From positions 372,001 through 436,000 of the forward strand of contig NZ_JAJVCN010000001.1 in assembly GCF_021390435.2 (NCBI RefSeq): 64,000 nucleotides of DNA. Reading direction: 5' to 3'. This stretch comes from Kibdelosporangium philippinense (GTDB lineage Bacteria; Actinomycetota; Actinomycetes; Mycobacteriales; Pseudonocardiaceae). The first letter of the stretch is position 1; every line of letters begins with the position of its first letter. This document shows, in pieces, positions 54,350 through 62,865 of this stretch. A program made the position numbers and the translations under genes. The notes below the pieces were generated by a model, which was given only the letters and a program-made list of their open reading frames with translations, was not told the DNA's origin and made no database searches.

Positions 54350-55270
54350 TCAGCCAGGTTGGTGGCTGCCGGTCATCAGTGCGGCGAGGTCCTCGGGGTG
54401 CAGGAACGAGGGTGGCGGCGGTGGTCCCCAGTTGAACAGGCCCTTCGCGCCTTCGAGTACTTCCGGCGTCCACAACTGGTCGTCGGCGATGCAGTCCATG
54501 TCGGAGTAGTACTCCGAGAAGTTGCCTGCCGGGTCTTTGAGGTACCAGAAGAAATTCGAACCCGCGTGATGCCTGCCGAGTCCCCACACGTGCCGTTCCG
54601 GATGGCCTTCGAGCATCGCCGAAGCCCCGCGCCCGACCTCGTCGATGTCGTCGACCTGCCAGGAGGTGTGGTGCAGGTAGTTGATCGGCTGGTTGAGCAC
54701 GAGCAGGTTGTGGTGGTCGGTGGAGCAGCGCAGAAACGCGCCCTCGCCTTTGATCTCGTCACTGACCTTGAAACCTACGCCCTCGGTGAAGAACCGGATT
54801 GTGGCCGGGCCGTCGACCGAACCGATGACGGCGTGCCCCAGTTTGCGTGGCTGGACCGGCTCGGTGCGCATGACGCCCGGCGCGCGGCCAACCCGTTCCA
54901 CACGGCCTGGGCCATTGTACGGCGTAGCTGGAACCGGCAGTTGGACGATTCGCGGCGCGATCTCGACAACCGCTCGAATCCGCGATGCCGGTTCGAACGC
55001 GGTGACCGATCGCTCGTCGCCAGTGGTCGCCAACCCGAGACGGTTGATCCGTGAACGGACGGCGGAAAGGTCGTCCGGATGGTCGGCAGCGATCCTGATC
55101 TCGACAAGACGCCGGGTCGGTGTTCGGGTGATCAGCAGCTGCCCGCCGCCATCCCGGGTACGCAGCCGGCCGACTTCGCCGTCCGACAGACCGAAGTCCC
55201 GGTAGTACGCGATCGTCTCGGCGACGTTCGGCACGCCGATCGTGATCGAAGACAGCCCATGCAGTGACAT
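54350..55270 (-). CDS. Extradiol ring-cleavage dioxygenase-like (VOC family)
   Basis: A 306-aa two-domain vicinal oxygen chelate protein. The C-terminal domain keeps the likely metal ligands His146 (LGHAVIG), His201 (YLHHTSW) and Glu253 (FSEYYSD), as in catechol 2,3-dioxygenase-type enzymes. Catalytic second-sphere residues His200 and Tyr255 also fit. It would open a catecholic ring at the meta position. It is upstream of nothing on its strand except the FAH-family gene 19 bases before it, and they probably form one transcript from the 56220 promoter. Confidence 0.85.
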   Translation of the reverse strand: MSLHGLSSITIGVPNVAETIAYYRDFGLSDGEVGRLRTRDGGGQLLITRTPTRRLVEIRIAADHPDDLSAVRSRINRLGLATTGDERSVTAFEPASRIRAVVEIAPRIVQLPVPATPYNGPGRVERVGRAPGVMRTEPVQPRKLGHAVIGSVDGPATIRFFTEGVGFKVSDEIKGEGAFLRCSTDHHNLLVLNQPINYLHHTSWQVDDIDEVGRGASAMLEGHPERHVWGLGRHHAGSNFFWYLKDPAGNFSEYYSDMDCIADDQLWTPEVLEGAKGLFNWGPPPPPSFLHPEDLAALMTGSHQPG

Positions 55271-55289
55271 CTTCGCGGCTCCTGCGCGA

Positions 55290-56138
55290 TCAGGAAGCGA
55301 CCATGACGTGCCGCATCTCGCCGATGCCGGTGATGTAGCTGACCAGCTCGTCGCCGGGCTTGAGGAAACGCGGTGGTGTGCGGCCTATGCCCACACCGGC
55401 TGGAGTGCCCGTGAAGATCACGTCCCCTGGCAGCAACGGTGTGACCGCGGACAGGCGCTCGACCAGTTCAGGCACACTGAAAACCAGGTCGGTCGTCGAA
55501 CCAGCCTGTACCTTTTCGCCATTGACCAGACAGCCGAGTTCCAATGCGTCCGGGTCCTCCAGCTCGTCCGGCGTGACGACCACCGGCCCCATCGGGCCGA
55601 ATCCGGGATATGACTTCGCCAAGCTGAACTGTGGTGCCGGTCCCACGCGCTGCAGTACACGTTCCGAAATGTCCTGACCGACGGTGACGCCTGCGATGTG
55701 GTCCCATGCTTGTGCGGCGTTGACGCCTTCAGCCCGGCGCCCGATCACCACCACCAGCTCGACCTCCCAGTCGACATCGCCGGCAGGCAGCTTGATCTCG
55801 CCGGTCGGACCGGTCAACGAGGTGACGTACTTGGTGAACACCGCGGGACTCTCCGGTACGGCGAACGAGGACTCGGCAGCGTGATCAGCGTAGTTGAGCC
55901 CGATCGCGAACACTTGCCGCGGAGCGGGAACCGGGTTGCCGAACTCTTCGCGGCTCACCTGTCGCGTTGGCACCGTGGCGAGGTCCAACGACCGCACGAA
56001 ATCCAGTAGTCGTGGCCACTGCTCGTAGCCGGACTGCGGATTCGGCCCGAACTGTCCACCACTCGCTTCGGCGAGGTCCACCACCGTCGACGACCAAGTG
56101 ACCAGGCTCAACCGGCCGCAAATGTTCGCGAAACGCAT
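55290..56138 (-). CDS. Fumarylacetoacetate hydrolase (FAH) family protein
   Basis: A 282-aa FAH-fold enzyme. Characteristic segments are AIGLNYADHAAE (78-90), DVDWEVELVVVIGRRA with the metal-binding Glu/Asp, GVTVGQDISERVLQR, and FTGTPAGVGIGR near the end. Members hydrolyse or decarboxylate ring-cleavage products, so it fits directly after an extradiol dioxygenase. Divergent from the GntR regulator with the ACTTTCGAAAGT palindrome between them. Confidence 0.85.
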   Translation of the reverse strand: MRFANICGRLSLVTWSSTVVDLAEASGGQFGPNPQSGYEQWPRLLDFVRSLDLATVPTRQVSREEFGNPVPAPRQVFAIGLNYADHAAESSFAVPESPAVFTKYVTSLTGPTGEIKLPAGDVDWEVELVVVIGRRAEGVNAAQAWDHIAGVTVGQDISERVLQRVGPAPQFSLAKSYPGFGPMGPVVVTPDELEDPDALELGCLVNGEKVQAGSTTDLVFSVPELVERLSAVTPLLPGDVIFTGTPAGVGIGRTPPRFLKPGDELVSYITGIGEMRHVMVAS

Positions 56139-56219
56139 CAGCCAACTCCCGCTCTTGGCGGACGCTGGGGCGGTCCGCCACTACCCCAGTACACGCGCCT
56201 ATATTCGGTACGTCAACAT

Positions 56220-56231
56220 ACTTTCGAAAGT
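56220..56231. promoter_or_regulatory. ACTTTCGAAAGT operator site 3
   Basis: A perfect 12-base palindrome in the gap between the FAH-family gene and the GntR gene, 65 bases before the GntR GTG. The repetition of the same motif at three promoters, one next to the regulator itself, is typical of an autoregulated repressor. Confidence 0.65.
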
Positions 56232-56295
56232 TTGCTAAGATCTGACCATCTTGGGGTCGTAACACGAGACGCTGTTGAAGACAAGGAGGTACCGT

Positions 56296-57051
56296 GTGGT
56301 GCCTTACATTCGTGAATCAGCCTATGATTCGAAAATGGCAAAACGCACTGGGGGGCCCACCCGTACCGATGCTGTGTACGAACAGCTGCGCTCCGACATC
56401 CTCGGCGGTGTGCTGGAGTCCGGCACTCGGTTAAAGTTCCCGGAGCTCTGCGCGAAATACGACACGAGCGTGGGCGTGGCCCGTGAGGCGCTGACCAAGC
56501 TCGTATCCGCCGGGCTGGTGCAGTCCGAGCCGCACCTGGGCTTCGTTGTCACCCAGCTCACCCTCGAGGACCTGGCTGAGCTGACCCAGGCTCGCATCGA
56601 ATTGGAGACGCTGGTCCTCCGGCTGTCCATTCAGGAGGGTGACGTGGACTGGGAGGCGCAGGTGGTCGCCGCTCACCATGTGCTTGAACGGACACCTTTC
56701 GTCGACAGTACCTCTGCCACGCAGTCCACCCGCGGCTGGGCTGAAGCGCATGCGGCGTTCCACCTCGCTCTTCTCAACGGGTGCAAGAACCGGCGCCTGG
56801 TCGAGATCGCCAGGACGCTGCGCGACGAAGCTGAACTCTACCGGCAGTGGTCGGTCGCGCCTGGTCGCGGCAAAGGCCGTGACGTAGCCAAGGAACATCG
56901 CGAGATCATGCAGGCGACTGTCGCCAGGGACGCGGACCGTGCAGTCGAACGGTTGCGCGATCACATCGTCTTGACCACGCAACTGCTCCAACCTCAGGCC
57001 GAGCAGGAGCCGAAACCGAAGCGCCGCAAGCGGACCGTGAACAGCGCTTAA
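56296..57051 (+). CDS. GntR-family (FadR/FCD) regulator of the aromatic cluster
   Basis: A 251-aa GntR regulator with the winged helix near residues 20-85 (RTDAVYEQLRSDILGGVLESG and TSVGVAREALTKLVSAGLV) and an FCD ligand domain after it (LEDLAELTQARIELETLVL; His residues in HHVLE, AEAHAAFHLAL and KEHREIM are likely metal ligands). AGGAGG at 56284 sets GTG 56296 (or 56299) as the start; the TTG-opened frame at 56275 includes the ribosome-binding site. It probably represses the flanking operons through the ACTTTCGAAAGT sites and is relieved by an aromatic intermediate (inference). Confidence 0.85.
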   Translation: MVPYIRESAYDSKMAKRTGGPTRTDAVYEQLRSDILGGVLESGTRLKFPELCAKYDTSVGVAREALTKLVSAGLVQSEPHLGFVVTQLTLEDLAELTQARIELETLVLRLSIQEGDVDWEAQVVAAHHVLERTPFVDSTSATQSTRGWAEAHAAFHLALLNGCKNRRLVEIARTLRDEAELYRQWSVAPGRGKGRDVAKEHREIMQATVARDADRAVERLRDHIVLTTQLLQPQAEQEPKPKRRKRTVNSA

Positions 57052-57154
57052 GGCGCCTTGGGCCCACTGGCGAGGACGGCAACTGCGCCTCACGTGTGCC
57101 ATTGAATGAAACTCTTGCGGCGCAAGGGTGTGCTCGGCATTCATAGTCGATGCC

Positions 57155-58624
57155 ATGACAGAGCCACACGTAGTCCTCATCGCGGGAGCCGGTCCAGCCG
57201 GCCTGGCCGCGGCCGCCGAGTTGAGTCATCACGGCGTGCCCTGTCTCGTTGTAGAACCACGGGAGACGGTGTCACACAGCAGGCCGCGGGCCAAAACGAC
57301 TCATGTCCGGACCATGGAGCACTTCCGCCGGTGGGGAATCGCGGAGGACATTCGTTCGGCCGCGCCAGTGCCGGTGTCATGGTCGGACCGGATCCTCTTC
57401 TGCGACTCACTCGCGGGTTGCGAGATCGCCAGTTTCCCTGGCGCTCTTGGACTGTCCACCGAACGGGCCGGAACACACGCTGAGAGCGGCCAGTACATCC
57501 CACAGCCGGTTGTGGAGGACGTGCTGCGGCAACACCTGAGCCGTCAGGCGAGCGTCAAGTTCGCCTTGGGGTGGTCAGTGACTGACGTCCAGGAACAACC
57601 CGGCCACGTCGCCGTGACCATTACCGGCCATAATGGACGGACAAGGCAAGTCGTTGCCGACTATTTGCTCGGCTGCGACGGACCGAACAGTGTGGTGCGC
57701 AAGTCGATGGGCATCCGGATGGCAGGACGCTCGGATTCCCGGCCCAACTTCAACGTCGTCTTCCACGCCCCGGATCTGCGGACTGATCTGCCCACGGCGG
57801 TGCAGTACTGGGTGGTCGACGGACCGACGCCCGGCTCGATCGGGCGGCTCGACTTGAACGGTATGTGGTGGGCGGTCATCCCGGGTGTCGACGCGGAATA
57901 CGGCAACGCCAACACCGCACAGCTAATCGCCAACCTGACGGGCCAGACCGTCGATCACACGGTGGTTGCCACCGACCCGTGGACGGCTCGAATGCTAGTG
58001 GCAGAACGTTTCCAAACCGAGCGAGTCTTCCTTGTCGGGGAAGCGGCGCATATGAACCCGCCGTGGGGTGGCCACGGCTACAACACGTGTATCGGTGACG
58101 GCGTCAACATCGGCTGGAAAATCGCTGCGGTGCACCAGGGGTGGGCCGAATCGGCCCTGCTGGAGAGCTACGAGCCGGAGCGCAGGCCGGTGGTCGAGTG
58201 GACGGTGGCGGCGTCGGAGACGAACATGGCGACGCTCGCGGGTGATCTCCCCAATCGAGCTTCCGAGATACTGCGGCTCAAACGGCCGGAGTTTTACAGT
58301 CTTGGCCTGGTGATCGGCTACCGCTACACCGATCCGGTCGTCGAGGGGGATCCGGCCACGTACACGCCCTCGGTGTCACCCGGGAGTCGCTTGCCGCACA
58401 TGTGGCTCGATGACGGCTCGTCGCTGTATGACCACTTGGGACGTGGGTTCACGTTGCTCGGTCCACGGGCAAGTATCGCTACCGTGCGTCCTCCGCACAC
58501 GGTGTTGGACACACCGCGGGGATACCCATGGCCAGACATGTACTTCCTGGTCCGTCCTGACCAACACATCGCCTGGAGTGGCGCATCGGCCGATGCCGCA
58601 TACCGGGAATTGGCACGCGGTTGA
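57155..58624 (+). CDS. FAD-dependent aromatic monooxygenase (PheA/TfdB type)
   Basis: A 489-aa flavoprotein hydroxylase. The FAD-binding motif is AGAGPAGLAAAAEL near residue 10, the DG motif is LLGCDGPNSVVRKSMG near 172, and the second FAD motif is RVFLVGEAAHMNPPWGG near 292. In the last, Glu replaces the usual Asp of GDAAH. It would hydroxylate a phenolic substrate to a catechol, which the dioxygenase could then cleave. The ATG at 57155 is about 100 bases after the GntR gene, on the same strand. The IS5 element follows. Confidence 0.85.
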   Translation: MTEPHVVLIAGAGPAGLAAAAELSHHGVPCLVVEPRETVSHSRPRAKTTHVRTMEHFRRWGIAEDIRSAAPVPVSWSDRILFCDSLAGCEIASFPGALGLSTERAGTHAESGQYIPQPVVEDVLRQHLSRQASVKFALGWSVTDVQEQPGHVAVTITGHNGRTRQVVADYLLGCDGPNSVVRKSMGIRMAGRSDSRPNFNVVFHAPDLRTDLPTAVQYWVVDGPTPGSIGRLDLNGMWWAVIPGVDAEYGNANTAQLIANLTGQTVDHTVVATDPWTARMLVAERFQTERVFLVGEAAHMNPPWGGHGYNTCIGDGVNIGWKIAAVHQGWAESALLESYEPERRPVVEWTVAASETNMATLAGDLPNRASEILRLKRPEFYSLGLVIGYRYTDPVVEGDPATYTPSVSPGSRLPHMWLDDGSSLYDHLGRGFTLLGPRASIATVRPPHTVLDTPRGYPWPDMYFLVRPDQHIAWSGASADAAYRELARG

Positions 58625-58698
58625 TCCTGTGGGGCGATGGCAGAATGTCGCCTACCTGTGGCTATGTGCATGACGCCGGTTGACAATCGCACTTACTG

Positions 58699-59653
58699 TA
58701 AGGACGTCTTTGAGATCTTGGCCGCTCCCCAGTGCCGCTGATCTCCGGCAAAGTCGGGCGGATGGCACGGGACCGGCGATACCCCTCGGACCTGACCGAC
58801 GCCGAGTGGGCAGTGGTAGAGCCCTTGCTACCGCCACCGACAGCGCATCCCCGAGGCGGACGCCGGGAGAAGCACCCGCGCCGGGCCATCGTGGACGCGA
58901 TCTTGTACGTGGTCCGCTCGGGCTGCTCCTGGCGGCAACTGCCGGTCGACTTCCCACCCTGGGAGACCGTGTACTGGTACTTCACCCGCTGGGAACAGCG
59001 ACGCCTGACCTTCCGTCTGCTCGACGCCCTACGGGCGCAGATCCGCACCGACGCCGGCCGCGATCCCGATCCCAGCGCCGGGCTGATGGACTCCCAGACC
59101 GTCAAGGGCGCCGACACCGTCGGCACGGACACCCGCGGCTATGACGCGGGCAAGAAACTCAACGGCCGCAAGCGGTTCATCGTCACCGACACCCTCGGGC
59201 TCCTGCTGACCGTAGTGGTACTGCCGGCGTATGTGCAGGACCGGGACGGTGCCAAGCGCCTGCTACTGGAGTTGCACCACCGCCAACACCCGCTGCTGTC
59301 GGCCACCCGCCGCCGGACCCGGTACCTGTTCGCCGACGGTGGCTTCGCCGGGGCCTTGGTGGAATGGGCCCATACCACGCTGCGCACCACCATCGAGATC
59401 GTCCGCAAACCCGCTGGCCAGAAGGGGTTTGCTGTGATCCCGCGCAGGTGGGCGGTGGAACGCACGCTGGCCTGGCTGACCGGATACCGCCGGCTGGCAC
59501 GAGACTACGAACGTCATCCCGCCACGTCCGAGGCTTTCATCCGATGGGCCTCGATCGCGACCATGCTTCGCCGCATCGTCCGCCGCGCACCAGCCATCCG
59601 CCCAGCCGTCGTCACTTCGGCATCGCAACCTGAAGATCTCAAACATCTTCTTA
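58699..59653 (+). mobile_element. IS5-family insertion sequence with imperfect terminal inverted repeats
   Basis: Imperfect 21-base inverted repeats at 58699-58719 (TAAGGACGTCTTTGAGATCTT) and 59633-59653 bound an IS5-type transposase gene. The inner nine bases (TGAGATCTT) match fully and the outer ones partly. I could not establish a target-site duplication. The transposase frame runs past the right repeat to 59697, so the exact right boundary is uncertain. Confidence 0.7.
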
Positions 59654-59697
59654 GCTTGATCTTTAACCTCGATGCGGTGATACCCGCACCCAGTTGA
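58762..59697 (+). CDS. IS5-family transposase
   Basis: A 311-aa DDE transposase. The N-terminal DUF4096-type domain (RYPSDLTDAEWAVVEPLLPP) is followed by the DDE core: Asp in MDSQTVKGADTVG, Asp in LFADGGFAG and Glu in PRRWAVERTLAWLTGYRRL. Intact, so possibly active. The C-terminal ~20 residues lie beyond the proposed right terminal repeat, which is unusual and suggests that the true stop was lost or that the end is misplaced. Start ATG 58762 is chosen over 58732 by family alignment. Confidence 0.9.
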   Translation: MARDRRYPSDLTDAEWAVVEPLLPPPTAHPRGGRREKHPRRAIVDAILYVVRSGCSWRQLPVDFPPWETVYWYFTRWEQRRLTFRLLDALRAQIRTDAGRDPDPSAGLMDSQTVKGADTVGTDTRGYDAGKKLNGRKRFIVTDTLGLLLTVVVLPAYVQDRDGAKRLLLELHHRQHPLLSATRRRTRYLFADGGFAGALVEWAHTTLRTTIEIVRKPAGQKGFAVIPRRWAVERTLAWLTGYRRLARDYERHPATSEAFIRWASIATMLRRIVRRAPAIRPAVVTSASQPEDLKHLLSLIFNLDAVIPAPS

Positions 59698-59705
59698 TCA
59701 TGAAC

Positions 59706-59762
59706 GCAGCCCTTGGTTGATCATTCGTCTTGCGACAGTACGAAGATCGATCCAAGGGCTGC
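59706..59762. repeat. Hairpin at the left end of an NF041680-type transposase fragment
   Basis: Perfect 11-base arms GCAGCCCTTGG / CCAAGGGCTGC separated by 35 bases, directly before the GTG of the transposase N-terminus. It is probably part of the element's left end. AT-rich loop with TTGATCATT. Confidence 0.55.
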
Positions 59763-59763
59763 G

Positions 59764-61152
59764 GTGATCAGTGTGCACGATCCCGATCGGGAAGCGGCGT
59801 TCGGGGAGTTGGTCAGATTCCGGCAGGAGTTCTACGAGTGTTTGACCGGCCGGGCGGATGCGTTGTTCGAGCTTGCCGACGCGGTGTTGTGCACCGACGG
59901 TCCGATCCGGTCGCTGGTGGGTTTGTCACTGGCGCCGGAGCACCGGCGTGGACACGGAGCGCTGTATGACGCGGTGAACTGCGGGCGGATAGATATCGCA
60001 CGCTTACGGAACCTTGTTGCCGCACAACGGTTACCCAGAGCGGCGGACGACCGCATCGTGCTGGCGGTGGATGTGACGCCGTGGCTGCGGCCGGATGCCA
60101 ACACCTCACCGGAGCGATCGTTCTGCCATACCTACGGCCGCGGCAAGGACCAGCACCACATGGTCCCCGGCTGGCCATACTCGATCGTGGCGGCCCTGGA
60201 GACCGGCCGCGCGTTCGCCACCCTGGCTGCAATGGGAGCTGTCGAGGATTCGGGAGACTTTCCGCCGTTCTGTACCGTAAAGCCGGGCGAACTGCTCGGC
60301 AGATCACGTCCCAATGAACTCGAACTGGCCCTCATTGAACAGGTGCTGTCATCCCCGACGCGAGCCAAGCTAGACATCACACAGCTCGACAACCAAGCGG
60401 CCGCCGCGATTCCTGATTATCGCGAACTTGCTGAAAACCCGGCTGTCACTTGGCAAACGTTGGCTGACTTGCACGACCGCGGACTGCTTGATGTCTCCGC
60501 AGCACCGAGTCGCCGACTCGTGACCGGTCTGCGTGTCATCCAGTCGACGTTGCCGAGAGGATTCCACAAGGAGGTGACTGGCAAGGTGGCTCGCGCGGCC
60601 GAAGAGATCCGGCTGCTGTGGGATTTCTTCCAGGACACGACCGTATGTGCCAACCGGAAGTTTGCCGATTACTTCGGCGTCGGCGAGCTACCCGATGAAT
60701 GCTGTTCGAACGCTGGCAACCGATGCTCGGCGTGCTGGAACGATCCGACATGGCCACCCAGAGAGTCCAGGCCAACAGTCGCTGACGCGTTCGAGACATC
60801 ACATCCGAAGTCAGCCGGTAGTCCCGTGGATTCCACTCTTCACCGGCGCAGGCTTGACGATCAGGTGCATCGAATGATTTGGGACGTGCGCGCCGGGTTG
60901 CACCCGACCGACCTCTACAATGCTCTTCGGGGCGAAGATTCCTACTACCTGGCGAAGAGCCGTCGCCGTGTTACGTTGCGACGGGCGCTGGTCAACAGCC
61001 GTTACTTCGGGGCGAATCCGGCTGTGCGAATCGAGGATGTGCATGACTCCGTGGCACGCCTGGCTGACAAGAACCTTGTTGTCCAAGTTGGAAAGGTCTG
61101 GCGCAACGTGATGTACGTCCAGCAGGAGCAAGGCGGGACGGGGCGCCAGTGA
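59764..61152 (+). CDS. Chimera: transposase N-terminus fused to RecQ-like helicase C-terminal part
   Basis: A 462-aa open frame made of two unrelated parts. Residues 1 to about 150 match the NF041680/IS701-like transposase N-terminus (LVRFRQEFYECLTGRADAL, LAVDVTPWLRPDANTSPE and the CHTYGRGKDQH motif), missing its catalytic core. From about 155 the frame continues as a RecQ-like C-terminal region: zinc-binding cysteines Cys295, Cys313/314, Cys321 and Cys324 (VCANRKFADYFG ... CSAC) and a downstream winged-helix-like domain. The helicase ATPase core is gone. It is coupled to the next gene (GTGA). The helicase piece may have been cut by insertion plus deletion. Confidence 0.7.
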   Translation: MISVHDPDREAAFGELVRFRQEFYECLTGRADALFELADAVLCTDGPIRSLVGLSLAPEHRRGHGALYDAVNCGRIDIARLRNLVAAQRLPRAADDRIVLAVDVTPWLRPDANTSPERSFCHTYGRGKDQHHMVPGWPYSIVAALETGRAFATLAAMGAVEDSGDFPPFCTVKPGELLGRSRPNELELALIEQVLSSPTRAKLDITQLDNQAAAAIPDYRELAENPAVTWQTLADLHDRGLLDVSAAPSRRLVTGLRVIQSTLPRGFHKEVTGKVARAAEEIRLLWDFFQDTTVCANRKFADYFGVGELPDECCSNAGNRCSACWNDPTWPPRESRPTVADAFETSHPKSAGSPVDSTLHRRRLDDQVHRMIWDVRAGLHPTDLYNALRGEDSYYLAKSRRRVTLRRALVNSRYFGANPAVRIEDVHDSVARLADKNLVVQVGKVWRNVMYVQQEQGGTGRQ

Positions 61153-62865
61153 CGGACGATGTGTGGCAGCCGTACGCGGATGAGCCGTTGCTGACCCCAG
61201 AGATGACTCTTGGGCCGCACGCGGTTCATCCCATGGATCTCAAGCGGCTTGGGAATTACCTGTCAGCTCTGCTCGAGGTGAGACGAGCGCCGATTCATGT
61301 CAACGTCGCGTTCAACGCCGTCTACTTCGGCTACGACCTGTCGAAAGGCGGATACGTCGGCGGCCCGCTCGACCTAGATGCGTTTCCTGTTGTCGCTTTT
61401 GGGAAAGCGGCCGATGCCCTACCTGTCGGTGCCATGGTCAACATCGCGACAGGCTCGGAGCCGTTGTTCGCGGAGGTGATCTACAAGGAAGGCAAGCACG
61501 ACCTATTGAATGACGATGGAACGCTGCCTTCCTGGATATCCGGTGCCCCAGTAGGCGCGACCGGTCCTGGTGAGGCCAGCGACACGGGAACGCCAGCACG
61601 AACCGAACGGCTTGTCATCGACGTGGATGCCTTCGGACAAGGGCTGTCTACGACAACATCTCAGTTGGATCGGTTGCGGCGGCGCGGAAAGTGGCTGGAC
61701 GCGTACGGGCATCTGGTGCTGACAGCAACCTACGCTTCGCCGAGCGATGCGAAACTCGACGACGTCACCTGCTATGCGCGGTACCTGCTCACCAGGGGCA
61801 GAAACCAGCTGTTGTCAGCGGCGGCGCCCGCTCCGTTGTCGATGCTCTTGATAGAGACCGCTGGCGAGGAACAGCTCGCGATCGCGCTTACAGGTATTCA
61901 ACGCACCCTTGCCGCGGTACTGGCATCCGCCGAGGAACTCCGGACGTGGCGCGGATACACATTCACCCGGCGCTCCTTGGCCAGACGGCTACATGACCAG
62001 GGCCCTCTGGGGGGAGCCGACATGTCGTCCATCGCGGTTCAGTTGTCCCGCAGCGCTGTTCCGTCCTGCGTCAGCCGATGGAGGTCAAATCCAAGTCCCG
62101 CGTATACGGCTATCGGCCCTCGACTGCGCGAAGTCAACGGCGCCCGGGAATCCCTGGCAGGGCTCGGTTACGCCGAGGCGGTCTGTCATGCCAATGCGAT
62201 CATCAGCGACTACGCGTGCCGCGAAACGAATGAGGAAACCGGGTTGCTATCAGGCAACGTGCATTTGCGCCTGGACGATCCCTGGGAAGGCGGGGGAGTG
62301 TGGCGCGCGGAACATCCCACTAGTGATTATCTGGCCGTTGATGTCACCGAGCCGCTTGGGTTGGGCTGGCTGGCGACCCTGCCTGAGCCCGACCTCATCG
62401 TCGATCGTCACCACGAGAACGACCCGGTTGACCTCTCGGTGACTGACAGCCAGATCTCTTGGACGCAGCCGCTACGGCTATCCCACATGCTCGACCGCCA
62501 CACGCCGCTACCTGACAGAGTTGTCTCCCATATCCGTGCGGCTGGGCTCGACAGCGCGCGGATGCGCCTTCTGCTGACCCACGACGGGCGCGAACTTGAT
62601 CCGTCTGAGACTGTCCAATGTGTTCAGACGCGGTTGGCGGGAAAGCCTCGGCTAGAGGGAATTGACTGGCCGATCGAGTTCTTCCCCGGAATCCTCCTGA
62701 CATACACGTGGTCCTACGGCGCTGGTGTGCTGCGGGCGACGACGACATTGCTCGACTATCCAGTAACCGTTGACGGGAAACAGATCGAGCATCGGTATGC
62801 TCCAGGAATCCTGACCAGGGAGGCAGCCCCTGGATTGGACAGACGTGGGAAGGCTGCGACGTTGG
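61149..62865 (+). pseudogene. Unrecognised large protein coupled to the RecQ-like remnant, cut by an IS
   Basis: About 570 codons of a protein I do not recognise. It starts MTDDVWQPYADEPLLTPEM at a GTG overlapping the RecQ-like stop, so the two were made as a pair. There is no signal peptide. The middle has WISGAPVGATGPGEA and GYTFTRRSLARRLHD; the C-terminal part (WSYGAGVLRATTTLLDYP) looks like a beta-rich domain. No nuclease, ATPase or phosphodiesterase motif is visible. At about 62865 the sequence enters the IS end, and the open frame to 63014 is IS-derived, so the natural C-terminus is lost. Confidence 0.55.

Noticed and set aside
59764..62865. Assignment to the Dpd (7-deazapurine DNA modification) system because of the RecQ-like piece
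   Set aside because: No TGT-like DpdA or other Dpd protein is present; a RecQ-like C-terminus alone is not enough.
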